Below, piece after piece: positions 6,350 to 13,279 of a stretch of 13,279 bases of DNA. The DNA is taken from the NCBI GenBank assembly GCA_900299065.1, contig OMIJ01000295.1, positions 1 through 13,279 on the forward strand, written 5' to 3'. Numbering within the stretch: position 1 is the first letter of the stretch; the number at the start of each line of letters is the position of its first letter. Origin of the DNA: Hyphomicrobiales bacterium (lineage in GTDB: Bacteria; Pseudomonadota; Alphaproteobacteria; Rhizobiales; Beijerinckiaceae). The position numbers and the translations under genes are program-made. Under the pieces are notes generated by a model that saw only the letters and a program-made list of their open reading frames with translations, was not told where the DNA came from and did not search any database.

Positions 6350-8575
6350 ATGAACATTCAAACCAATCGTCGTGATCTGCTCAAGGCCGCTGGCGCTCTT
6401 GTCGTTGCCTTTGAAATTCCCATGGCTGCGCAGCTGGCCTCTGCAGCTGATGATCTGGGCCCTGGTCTGCCCGGAAGCTTGAAAGCCAATCCGAAGGTTT
6501 CCTCCTGGCTGCGTATTGAGGCCGATGGCCGCGTTCATCTGCTGGTCGGTAAGGTCGAATTAGGTCAGGGCATTCTGACTGCAGTTTCGCAAATCTGCGC
6601 CGATGAACTAGACATTGACATCAAGCGTCTGCGTCTGACTTCTGGCGATACATGGCTGGTACCTAATGAAGGCACGACCGCTGGCTCATTCTCAATGCCT
6701 GATTGCGGCTCGGCTGTGCGCGCTGTCTCGGCGGATGCGCGCAAAATCCTCGTTGATCTGGCTGCGGCCAAATTGGGCGTTGATGCTGACAAGCTCACCG
6801 TTAATGATGGGACGATCAGCTCCCCTGATGGCAAGAAGACCACTTACTGGGATCTCGTCATCGGCGATGAGATGAAGGTGGATGCCACAGCTAAAGCTCC
6901 TCTCAAGCCCTATGCTGCACACAGATATTCCGGCAAGAGCATTCCGCGCGTGGACATTCCCGCTAAGGCGACCGGTGGCCAGATCTGGATTCAGGATCTG
7001 CGTCCCGAGGGCATGGTGCATGGGCGCGCTGTGCGTCCGCCGCAATATGATGCCAAGCTGCTGGACGTTGATGTGGCGGCGGTCGAAAAAATGCCCGGCG
7101 TTCTGCGCGTCATCCGCGATGGCAATTTCCTTGGCGTGATTGCTGAGCGTGAAGAGCAGGTTTTGGCCGCTGCGGCCGCTCTGCGCCGTAATTCCAAATG
7201 GGAATTGCCCAAGGATGCGCCAACTTCCGATGGCACACAGGATTGGCTGCTGGCCCAAAAGACCAAGGATATCGTCATTAAGGATCAGGCCAAGCCTGCC
7301 AATCTTCAGGCTGCTGCCACCGTTGAGGCGACTTATCGTCGTCCCTTCGTGATGCATGGCTCGATTGGTCCTTCAACCGCGATTGGCACTTTAGGGGCTG
7401 ATGGCGTGATGACGATTCAAACGCATAGCCAGTCTGTCTTCGAGACAGGTAATGCCATTGCGATGATGCTGGGTGTTGATAAAACCAAAGTGCATATGCA
7501 GCACCATCAGGGCTCAGCCTGCTATGGCCACAATGCGGCTGATGATGCGGCTGCTGACGCTGCGCTTCTTGCGCGTGCTTTGCCCGGTCGTCCCGTGCGT
7601 GTCCAATGGACCCGCAATGATGAACATAAATGGGAGCCCTATAACTCAGCCATGCAGCTGAAGATCAAGGCTCAGGTTGATGCCAAGGGCGACATCATCG
7701 ATTGGGATTATCAGCTCTGGTCAACTGCGCACGGAACACGTCCCGGCAATATTGCGGGCAATCTTCTGCCTGCGCGTCATTTGGCTAAGCCTTTCGAATT
7801 CCCCGTGCCGGTCAATGGCGGCCCTCCGAATTATTCAGCCGATCGCAATGCGATTGCGTTGTATGACTTCCCCGGCCAGAAGGTGACGACACATTTCATC
7901 ACCTCCTATGCGGCGCGCGTGTCTTCGACACGTGGTCTGGGTGCTTATTCAAACGTGTTTGCAATTGAAAGCTTCATGGATGAATTGGCTGCTCGCGCCA
8001 AAGTGGATCCGGTGGAATATCGCTTGCGTCATCTTAAAGATGAGCGCGCTCGTGCGGTCATTCAAAAGGCAGCTGAAACCTTTGGCTGGTCCAAATGGGA
8101 GAAGAAGCCCAATCGCGGTCGTGGCATTGCCTTTGCCCGCTATAAGAACCTTGCAGCTTTCTGCGCCATTGCCATTGAAGTCGAAGTTAATCCCTCGACT
8201 GGCAAAATCCGCTTGCTGCGTGCGGTTGCGGCTAATGACTCAGGTGAGGTTGTCAATCCCGATGGCGTGAAGAACCAAATCGAGGGTGGCATGATCCAAT
8301 CCCTCTCCTGGACGATGAAGGAAGCTGTGCGCTTTGATGCTTCTGGCGTGCGCAGCGAAGATTGGACCTCCTATCCAATTCTCTCCTTCACCGAAGTCCC
8401 GCCGATCGAAGTCGTCTTGGTTGATCGTCCTGGCGCCGTATTCCTGGGCACGGGTGAGGCCTCACAAGGCCCCACCAGCGCGGCTCTGGCCAATGCTGTG
8501 TTTGATGCCACCAACACACGCGTGCGCGATCTGCCTTTGACCCCTGCACGCGTCAAGGCTGCAATCAACGCCTGA
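6350..8575 (+). CDS. Tat-exported molybdopterin-binding large subunit of a molybdenum hydroxylase
   Basis: This 741-residue catalytic subunit belongs to the xanthine dehydrogenase family, in the IorB/nicotinate dehydrogenase-like branch that hydroxylates N-heterocycles or oxidises aldehydes. A Tat signal is visible: NRRDLLK with R7 and R8, a hydrophobic stretch, and ASA at 30-32 before ADD. Domains in order are an N-terminal Mo-binding part (about 45-200), an alpha/beta hammerhead (about 205-300, GMVHGRAVRPP), and the main Mo-cofactor domain (about 325-735). The base-catalyst glutamate is E703 in GTGEASQG. C391-Y-G-H-N replaces the GGGFG-type loop of the classic family and marks a subfamily. 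An AGGAGG RBS (6336-6341) lies inside the end of the small-subunit gene. No FAD or cytochrome subunit is encoded here, so electrons must pass to an unseen acceptor. The substrate is not known. Confidence 0.93.
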   Translation: MNIQTNRRDLLKAAGALVVAFEIPMAAQLASAADDLGPGLPGSLKANPKVSSWLRIEADGRVHLLVGKVELGQGILTAVSQICADELDIDIKRLRLTSGDTWLVPNEGTTAGSFSMPDCGSAVRAVSADARKILVDLAAAKLGVDADKLTVNDGTISSPDGKKTTYWDLVIGDEMKVDATAKAPLKPYAAHRYSGKSIPRVDIPAKATGGQIWIQDLRPEGMVHGRAVRPPQYDAKLLDVDVAAVEKMPGVLRVIRDGNFLGVIAEREEQVLAAAAALRRNSKWELPKDAPTSDGTQDWLLAQKTKDIVIKDQAKPANLQAAATVEATYRRPFVMHGSIGPSTAIGTLGADGVMTIQTHSQSVFETGNAIAMMLGVDKTKVHMQHHQGSACYGHNAADDAAADAALLARALPGRPVRVQWTRNDEHKWEPYNSAMQLKIKAQVDAKGDIIDWDYQLWSTAHGTRPGNIAGNLLPARHLAKPFEFPVPVNGGPPNYSADRNAIALYDFPGQKVTTHFITSYAARVSSTRGLGAYSNVFAIESFMDELAARAKVDPVEYRLRHLKDERARAVIQKAAETFGWSKWEKKPNRGRGIAFARYKNLAAFCAIAIEVEVNPSTGKIRLLRAVAANDSGEVVNPDGVKNQIEGGMIQSLSWTMKEAVRFDASGVRSEDWTSYPILSFTEVPPIEVVLVDRPGAVFLGTGEASQGPTSAALANAVFDATNTRVRDLPLTPARVKAAINA

Positions 8576-8587
8576 TCTTTGGATCAG
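8572..8587 (+). repeat. Inverted repeat overlapping the large-subunit stop codon
   Basis: CTGATC (8572-8577) and GATCAG (8582-8587) pair perfectly around TTTG and include the TGA stop at 8573-8575. The repeat lies 10 bases before the intrinsic terminator stem and could add to 3'-end structure of the operon mRNA. GATC is frequent in this sequence, so chance is possible. Confidence 0.35.
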
Positions 8588-8597
8588 TTGATCTTAC

Positions 8598-8631
8598 AAG
8601 GCGCTATCTTCAGGATCGCGCCTTTTGTTTT
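8598..8631 (+). terminator. Rho-independent terminator of the molybdenum hydroxylase operon
   Basis: AAGGCGC (8598-8604) pairs with GCGCCTT (8618-8624). After one mismatch three more inner pairs (ATC/GAT) close a five-base loop. A T-rich tract TTTTGTTTT follows at 8623-8631. It starts 23 bases after the large-subunit stop. On the minus strand the corresponding U-tract is weak, so it serves mainly the plus-strand operon and separates it from the converging isomerase gene. Confidence 0.82.
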
Positions 8632-8634
8632 GCG

Positions 8635-9213
8635 CTATTCTGCATCAGGCTGGCGCTCGGGCGCAGCATCCGCAAAAGCAGGCAATTGCAGACAGGCCGC
8701 TTCTGCGATTAACAAGCGCGGCAGCTTGGTCAGATCCGCGCCAAAGCGTCGCGCATTGACGAGCTGCGGCACGAGGCAAATATCCGCCAATGTGGGCCTG
8801 TCGCCAAAGCAGAAGGGGGCTGGATTGCTGGCAATCATTGCCTCGGCGCTGCCTGTGAGGGCTTGCACAGCATTCAGCACTTTCAAATTTTGAACAGGGT
8901 GAATGTCGCAAGCAATCGCCAATGCAAAAGCCCGCACTTTGGCGCGTTCGATTGGATCCTTGGGCAAAAAGGGCGGCTCGGGATATGTTTCGTCGAGATA
9001 ATCGAGAATGGCGAGGGATTGTGTCAGCACAGTGCCATCATCAAGCACAAGACTGGGAACTAATCCTTGCGGATTGATCGCCAGATAATCAGCCGAGCGC
9101 TGCTCCCCCTTGCGCAAATGGCGCGATAGACTCTGCGCTTTGAGGCCCTTCAGGCCAAGGGCAATGCGCACCCGATAGGCTGCGCCGGAGCGAAAAAATC
9201 CATAGAGCTTCAT
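8635..9213 (-). CDS. maiA: Maleylacetoacetate isomerase / zeta-class glutathione S-transferase, shortened
   Basis: The family isomerises maleylacetoacetate to fumarylacetoacetate with glutathione, in tyrosine/homogentisate or gentisate breakdown in the cytoplasm. The 192-residue product has an N-terminal thioredoxin-like domain (1-80) with the active-site region FFRSGAAYRVRIAL (S9 in the catalytic serine place), NPQGLVPSL (47-55) and the glutathione-contacting QS (65-66). The helical domain holds HPVQNLKVLN (105-114), FCFGDRPTLADICLVPQ (134-150) and the C-terminal ERQPDAE. Compared with family members of about 210-216 residues, roughly 12-20 residues are missing between 114 and 125, where a W-containing helix normally sits. 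The usual second serine of the active-site pair is G10. Reading frame is intact on both sides, so this is an in-frame shortening. No other homogentisate gene is adjacent, so another GST activity is possible. Confidence 0.85.
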   Translation of the reverse strand: MKLYGFFRSGAAYRVRIALGLKGLKAQSLSRHLRKGEQRSADYLAINPQGLVPSLVLDDGTVLTQSLAILDYLDETYPEPPFLPKDPIERAKVRAFALAIACDIHPVQNLKVLNAVQALTGSAEAMIASNPAPFCFGDRPTLADICLVPQLVNARRFGADLTKLPRLLIAEAACLQLPAFADAAPERQPDAE

Positions 9214-9378
9214 TGTGACATTCCCTCTGCGCCAGGCCGGTCAGTTCAGCCAGAATGGGGGGCAGACTAAGCCTCCGGCACCTTTGGGGTCAAATTGCTG
9301 GGGTCTTTCTACCCAGACTTGATCCAGAGCCTAGAAAATGACGTAAAAACTACATCTCGCCTTCAAATGGAGCCGGTT

Positions 9379-9783
9379 ATGACGAAATATCTGTGGGCCT
9401 ATGCCGGCTCAGCAACCGTCTTCCTTCTGGGTGATGCCATTTGGCTCGGCTTTGCTGCCATTGGCTATTATCGCGAGCAATTGGGCGATCTCTTGCTTGA
9501 AAAGCCGATTATAAGTGTGGCCTTTCTCTTTTATGCACTTTATCTCGTCGGCCTTGTTCTTTTTGCAGTGACCCCCGGTTTGCGGGAAGAATCCTGGAAA
9601 GTGGCGCTCGTCATGGGCGGTCTTTTCGGCCTGTTCACTTATGGCACATATGACCTGACCAATCTTGCAACCCTGCGCAATTGGTCAGTGGGTGTCAGCT
9701 TGCTGGATATGGCCTGGGGTGTTTTCATCAGTGCCCTAGCCTCAACAGCAGGCTATGCACTGAGTGTTTATATGGAACCCTGA
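9379..9783 (+). CDS. DUF2177 family small membrane protein
   Basis: This 134-residue protein has four predicted membrane helices (about 5-27, 44-66, 74-93 and 105-128) and matches the DUF2177 pattern: GDAIWLGF (18-25), YREQLG (31-36), GLFTYGTYDLTNLATLRNW (84-102) and DMAWGVF (110-116). The family's function is unknown. ATG 9379 is chosen because it gives the family-typical N-terminus MTKYLWAYAG and has GGAG at 9369-9372. In-frame starts at 9295 and 9367 would only add residues outside the family pattern. It stands alone between the divergent isomerase gene and the crotonase gene, and its link to the neighbouring catabolism genes is unclear. Confidence 0.9.
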   Translation: MTKYLWAYAGSATVFLLGDAIWLGFAAIGYYREQLGDLLLEKPIISVAFLFYALYLVGLVLFAVTPGLREESWKVALVMGGLFGLFTYGTYDLTNLATLRNWSVGVSLLDMAWGVFISALASTAGYALSVYMEP

Positions 9784-9857
9784 TCGCGCCTCTTGCGTCT
9801 GCGCGTCGCCTGATTGATATATCTGCCCCAGATAAGACATGCTGGGGAGCAGGCGAA

Positions 9858-10631
9858 ATGGCATTTGAAACAATTGTAACGGATCTCTCCAGCCGAGGCG
9901 TTGCAAGCATTACCCTCAACCGGCCCGATCGCGGCAATGCGCTCAGCTCGCAAATGCTCGGGGAGCTGATTGCGCATTTATCCGCTCTGGCTAGCGACCC
10001 TCAAGCGAGGCTTGTGATCTTGCGCGCCAATGGCAAGCATTTCTGTTCAGGCGCGGATGTCGCCCCCAAGCAGGAGGATCCATCTGCGCCCAAGGTCAGC
10101 CTGTCGGACTTTCTGCAAGAGCTCGATCAATTTCCAAAGCCTGTCATCTGTGTTGTGCAGGGTGGGGCCATTGGCGCAGGCGCAGCTTTGGCGAGCTGCT
10201 GCGATGTGACCCTTGCTGATCCTGATGCCTTCTTCTCAGTGCCTGAAGTGCGCCTTGGCATTGTGCCCGGTGGCGTCGTGCCTGTTTTGCTGCGCGCTTT
10301 AGGCCCACGCAATTTGCGCCGTTATGCTTTATCAGGTGAGCGCATCAAAGCCCCTGAGGCCAAAGCTATGGGCCTTGTCCATGAAGTGCATCGCGCAGAG
10401 GAAATGGAAGCAGCATTGGTTGAACTTGTCGAAGCTTTTCTCCTTGGTGCACCTGGCGCGCAAGCTCTGACCAAAGCACAGATTGGCAGTTTTGATGATG
10501 TCAGCGTGCGCGAAATGAAACAGGCATCCCAGCATCGTGCTCCCGGCCATGGCATTAAGACGCCAGAGGCACAGGAGGGCATTGCCGCATTCAAAGAAAA
10601 GCGCAAACCCAATTGGTATGTTGCGCAGTAA
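9858..10631 (+). CDS. Enoyl-CoA hydratase/isomerase (crotonase) family protein
   Basis: This 257-residue cytoplasmic protein has the crotonase fold and probably hydrates or isomerises an acyl-CoA. Landmarks are TLNRPDRGNALSSQM (19-33), oxyanion-hole segments HFCSGAD (61-67) and GGAIGAGAAL (102-111), and FFSVPEVRLGIVPGG (125-139). The second catalytic acid is retained as E130. The position matching the first (E144 of rat hydratase) is A110. A one-glutamate pattern with PEVRLGIVP and R-x-LG resembles the LiuC/AtuE-like glutaconyl-CoA hydratase branch, but this is by eye. ATG 9858 has GGGGAGCAGG just upstream, and the longer in-frame reading from 9681 overlaps the DUF2177 gene. It is 49 nt from the acyl-CoA synthetase gene, so the two probably form an operon acting on a shared CoA thioester. 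Confidence 0.9.
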   Translation: MAFETIVTDLSSRGVASITLNRPDRGNALSSQMLGELIAHLSALASDPQARLVILRANGKHFCSGADVAPKQEDPSAPKVSLSDFLQELDQFPKPVICVVQGGAIGAGAALASCCDVTLADPDAFFSVPEVRLGIVPGGVVPVLLRALGPRNLRRYALSGERIKAPEAKAMGLVHEVHRAEEMEAALVELVEAFLLGAPGAQALTKAQIGSFDDVSVREMKQASQHRAPGHGIKTPEAQEGIAAFKEKRKPNWYVAQ

Positions 10632-10680
10632 ATAAAGACACAAGAACAAACACCCAGGATCATTCAAAGGACGCTTCTAA

Positions 10681-12867
10681 ATGTCGCAAGCCAAAAAGCC
10701 TGATTACACTGCTGGCATTGATGCTTTGCTCAAGCCACGCAATATTGCCATTGTTGGCGCCAGTGACCGCCCGGGCAATTGGGCCGGCGGCGTGTTTCGC
10801 TCGCTCTCGCGCCTGTCCTTTGGCGGCAAGATCTATCCTGTCAATCCGCGCAATGAGACTGTCTGGGGCGGCTTGAAATGTTATCCCAGCCTTGCCGATC
10901 TGCCGGAAAAACCTGATCATGTCGTCATCGTAGTGCCCGGCCCTGCGGCGATTGAGACTGTGCGCGAGGCCGGCAAAGCGGGCGCGCGCTCGGCGCAGAT
11001 TTTCTCCAGCGGCTTTGGTGAAGGCGGTGATCCCAAGGGCCGCGCTCTGGGTGAAGAATTAGCGAAAGCCATTCTTGAATCCGGTATGGCTGTTGCGGGG
11101 CCCAATTGCATGGGCAATTTTGTTGCTGGTCATCAAATGACAGCTTCTGATGATCGTGTGACAGATCTTAAAGGCGGGCCTGTCGCTGTCTTTGGTCAGA
11201 GTGGTGGCATTGTCATGGCGATAGTGCGCGCTTTGCGTGGACGCGCCCTTTATCCCAATTATGGCCTGACGACCGGCAATGAAATTGGTCTGACGACAGC
11301 AGATTACATCCGCTATTTTGCGCAAGATCCCAGTGTGCGCGTCATGTCCTGCTTCATTGAATCCATCAAGGATCCGGACGATTTCCGCGCCGCCTGCAAG
11401 ATTGCACAACAAGCGGGCAAACCAATCGTCGCTTTGAAAATTGGTGGATCTGAAGCCTCGCGCGCCGCAGCGCTCGCTCATACGGGCTCACTGGCTGGAT
11501 CGCTGTCCTGCTTTGATGCCGTTGCGGGTGCGCTCGGTGTTATTCGTGTCGATACGCTCGATCAAATGGTCGAGACCGTCGAATATCTCGCCCATGCCAA
11601 ACCGCCCAAGGGCGTGCGTGCTGGCGCCATCACCTTCTCAGGTGGATTGAAAGGTCTGATCCTCGAGGCTGCTGAGCGCAATCAAATTGCCTTTCCCGAG
11701 CTTGCCCCTGAGACTACCCAAAAGCTCAGTGAGATTTTGGGTGTGGGCACATCGCTGGGCAATCCGCTTGATGCAGGCTTTGCGGCTATCAGCAGTGCAG
11801 AAGCCTATTTCAAATGCGTTGATATCATGCAGGCCGATCCCAATATTGATGTTCTCTTTGTGCAAGAGGAACTGCCCTCAGTCGCGCGGGCCAATAATAA
11901 GGTCGAAAACTTGAAAACAGTGGATCGCAAAGTGGGAGAGGGCAGTTTGCCCAAGCCAATCGCGGTGCTTTCCATGGTCTCTTATATGTATGCTGATTAT
12001 TCGCGCGAATTTCGCGCCGCCCTGCCGCATCTGCCCATTTTGCATGAGGTTGATAAAGCCCTTAAGGCAGTGCATACGGCTGGCCTTTATGGCATGCGCC
12101 TTGCCAGCCTGTCCGATGATCAGCCGCGCCTGACCCAAAAACGCGATGCATCGCAAATGAACTCCATTCTGACGCAGGCACAAGCCAGCGCTGATGGGCG
12201 ACGTATTCTGGATGAAGCCCAATCGAAAAAATTATTGGCGCTTTATGGCATAGAGGCCGCCCCGGAACATGTTGCGACAAGCGCCGAGGCAGCAGTCAGC
12301 GCCGCTGAAGCCATTGGCTATCCGCTCGTGCTCAAACTCATCTCGCCGCAAATCCAGCATAAGTCTGATGTCGGTGGCGTGCTCATTGGCCTTAAGGATG
12401 CAGCAGCCGTGAGGGAGGGCTTTGCGCGCATCAAAGACAATCTCGCCCGTCATGCGCCGCAAGCGCAATTTGATGGTGTGATTGTCGCGCGCATGATCAG
12501 CGGCGGTATTGAACTTGTGCTTGGCGTGCAACGAGATCCTGAAGTCGGCCCTGTGGTAATGTTTGGCACAGGCGGCGTTCTGCTCGAATTGCACAAGGAT
12601 GTGAGCTTTGGTCCCGTGCCCTTGCAGCTCGATCAGGCCCGCGCCATGATTGCTAAAACCAAGGCCGCGCATTTGCTGCAAGGCTATCGTGGCTCACCTG
12701 CCAGCGATGCTGAGCAGATCGCCCGCACATTGGTAGCTGTGTCAGAACTCGCGCATGATCTGGGCGATGAAATCGAGAGCATAGACATCAATCCCTATGT
12801 CGCTCTGCCCAAAGGGCAGGGCGCTTGGGCGCTCGATGGATTGGTTGTGCTGCGCGCAAAAGAATAA
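10681..12867 (+). CDS. ADP-forming acyl-CoA synthetase, fused alpha-beta type
   Basis: This 728-residue cytoplasmic enzyme belongs to the NDP-forming acyl-CoA synthetase (acetate-CoA ligase, ADP-forming) superfamily, related to succinyl-CoA synthetase. It reversibly couples acyl-CoA and ADP plus phosphate to a free acid and ATP. Domains in order are CoA-binding Rossmann (about 14-110, with NIAIVGASDRPG), two succinyl-CoA-ligase-like domains (about 160-480), and a C-terminal ATP-grasp domain (about 505-728). The phospho-carrying histidine is H267 in AHTGS, and the ATP-grasp histidine that relays phosphate is H560 in HKSDVGGV. FGQSGG (171-176) is also typical. AAGGA precedes ATG 10681. The acyl substrate cannot be read from sequence. 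The crotonase gene just upstream suggests a branched or aromatic-derived acyl-CoA. Length and active-site residues are normal, so the enzyme looks functional. Confidence 0.93.
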   Translation: MSQAKKPDYTAGIDALLKPRNIAIVGASDRPGNWAGGVFRSLSRLSFGGKIYPVNPRNETVWGGLKCYPSLADLPEKPDHVVIVVPGPAAIETVREAGKAGARSAQIFSSGFGEGGDPKGRALGEELAKAILESGMAVAGPNCMGNFVAGHQMTASDDRVTDLKGGPVAVFGQSGGIVMAIVRALRGRALYPNYGLTTGNEIGLTTADYIRYFAQDPSVRVMSCFIESIKDPDDFRAACKIAQQAGKPIVALKIGGSEASRAAALAHTGSLAGSLSCFDAVAGALGVIRVDTLDQMVETVEYLAHAKPPKGVRAGAITFSGGLKGLILEAAERNQIAFPELAPETTQKLSEILGVGTSLGNPLDAGFAAISSAEAYFKCVDIMQADPNIDVLFVQEELPSVARANNKVENLKTVDRKVGEGSLPKPIAVLSMVSYMYADYSREFRAALPHLPILHEVDKALKAVHTAGLYGMRLASLSDDQPRLTQKRDASQMNSILTQAQASADGRRILDEAQSKKLLALYGIEAAPEHVATSAEAAVSAAEAIGYPLVLKLISPQIQHKSDVGGVLIGLKDAAAVREGFARIKDNLARHAPQAQFDGVIVARMISGGIELVLGVQRDPEVGPVVMFGTGGVLLELHKDVSFGPVPLQLDQARAMIAKTKAAHLLQGYRGSPASDAEQIARTLVAVSELAHDLGDEIESIDINPYVALPKGQGAWALDGLVVLRAKE

Positions 12868-12892
12868 AAAGGGGAAGGCTTTTGCCTTCCCC
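12865..12892 (-). terminator. Rho-independent terminator serving the minus-strand binding-protein gene
   Basis: GGGGAAGGC (12871-12879) and GCCTTCCCC (12884-12892) form a perfect 9-bp stem with a four-base loop. Five A residues (12866-12870) precede it on the plus strand, giving a UUUUU tract when read on the minus strand. No T-run follows it on the plus strand. It is therefore a terminator for the gene at 12921-13279, whose stop lies 28 bases upstream of the stem. The U-tract overlaps the TAA stop of the acyl-CoA synthetase gene, and the hairpin may also help end or protect that transcript. Confidence 0.85.
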
Positions 12893-12920
12893 ACCCATCA
12901 GTCGATCTTAAAAAGATTCT

Positions 12921-13279
12921 TTATCTAAAGATATCTTTGGCAATCGCCGCCCATTTGGGAATCGTGCTCTCAAGTGTTTCCGGCGTCAGATAAATGGCGC
13001 GGAATTTTTCGCCATCAGGCCGCAGGCTGGGATCGCGCGGGGGAATATTGGGATCAACCGGCATATAATCGGCATCGCGGAACATTTTCTGTCCCTCTTC
13101 GGAGACAAGAAAATCCAACAAGAGCTTGCCAGCATTTTCATGCGGCGCACCTTTTGTTACCGAGGCAACTGATAAAGTGCCCAATGCAGGATTCATCGGA
13201 ATCCACGCTGATGGCGCGCCTTGAGCTGCGCTGATGACGGCGTGATTGTTGAATATGCTCAAGGCGAGCGCATATTCAC
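12921..13279 (-). CDS. ABC transporter periplasmic solute-binding protein, C-terminal part
   Basis: This is the 3' end of a minus-strand gene that runs off the right edge; about 119 residues are visible. The frame is open to the last base, beginning EYALALSIFNNH before the stop at 12921-12923. The pattern fits the family 1 extracellular binding proteins of iron(III)/sulfate/polyamine-type ABC importers: WIPMNPALGTLSVASVTKGA, then AGKLLLDFLVSEEGQKMFRD, then a proline-rich tail ending KWAAIAKDIFR. The block ending in EEGQ near the C-terminus is typical of this group. A TTG at 13262 can be read as a start, but it lies within the domain and is not the true start. The ligand is unknown, and any permease and ATPase genes would lie beyond the window. 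Confidence 0.85.
   Translation of the reverse strand, partial: EYALALSIFNNHAVISAAQGAPSAWIPMNPALGTLSVASVTKGAPHENAGKLLLDFLVSEEGQKMFRDADYMPVDPNIPPRDPSLRPDGEKFRAIYLTPETLESTIPKWAAIAKDIFR

Noticed and set aside
5837..6538. Long minus-strand open frame opposite the [2Fe-2S] subunit gene
   Set aside because: The plus strand carries a complete family protein with eight cluster cysteines. The antisense frame resembles no known family and is a by-product of codon bias.
9298..9316. CTGGG...CCCAG inverted repeat upstream of the DUF2177 gene as an operator
   Set aside because: Five base pairs with an asymmetric loop is expected by chance in a region this rich in C and G runs.
1..13279. CRISPR arrays, toxin-antitoxin pairs, phage or defence genes, tRNA or rRNA genes
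   Set aside because: I scanned for regularly spaced repeats, short paired genes, integrase or nuclease motifs and cloverleaf-like sequences and found none. Every open stretch over 300 bases is covered by an assigned gene.

Overview
The window looks like chromosomal DNA from an alphaproteobacterium, most likely of the Hyphomicrobiales (Rhizobiales) type. Three things support this. The order histidinol dehydrogenase, UPF0262 protein, low-molecular-weight phosphatase-like protein is a familiar rhizobial arrangement. The histidyl-tRNA synthetase is the divergent alphaproteobacterial form. The remaining genes (a Bug/TctC binding protein, a two-subunit molybdenum hydroxylase, an ADP-forming acyl-CoA synthetase) are common accessory genes in that group. 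GC content looks moderate by eye; it was not computed. The first 32 bases are not genomic: they match the Illumina Nextera read-2 adapter ending in the Tn5 mosaic end, so the left edge is an untrimmed contig end.

Layout. Bases 33-150 hold a likely promoter (perfect TATAAT) and a 10-bp tandem repeat. Next come four plus-strand housekeeping genes: hisD (151-1445, with a one-base frameshift near 1151-1153), a UPF0262 protein, a low-molecular-weight phosphatase/ArsC-fold protein, and hisS. A cupin protein (4066-4578) and a lone periplasmic TctC/Bug solute-binding protein (4706-5737) follow. After an intergenic region with a TTGACA box and a perfect 9-bp inverted repeat comes a two-gene operon for a Tat-exported molybdenum hydroxylase: a [2Fe-2S] subunit at 5891-6346 and a molybdopterin subunit at 6350-8575. 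It ends at a good intrinsic terminator. Facing it on the minus strand is a shortened maleylacetoacetate isomerase (zeta-class GST, 8635-9213). The plus strand then resumes with a small DUF2177 membrane protein, a crotonase-family enoyl-CoA hydratase and a fused ADP-forming acyl-CoA synthetase. A hairpin terminator oriented for the minus strand separates that gene from the 3' end of an ABC-transporter solute-binding protein gene that runs off the right edge.

How the genes may work together. The left third is histidine and translation housekeeping. The rest reads as a loose set of small-acid or aromatic catabolism genes: periplasmic ligand capture (TctC), Mo-dependent hydroxylation or aldehyde oxidation in the periplasm, then cytoplasmic CoA activation, hydration and isomerisation. 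No regulator, TctA/TctB membrane subunits, FAD subunit or cytochrome subunit is present, so one shared pathway is only a hypothesis. I found no CRISPR array, insertion sequence, phage gene, tRNA or rRNA. I see no clearly new multi-gene system. The most checkable oddities are the hisD frameshift, the adapter, the shortened isomerase, the palindrome upstream of the hydroxylase, and the Tat-exported hydroxylase without an obvious electron acceptor.
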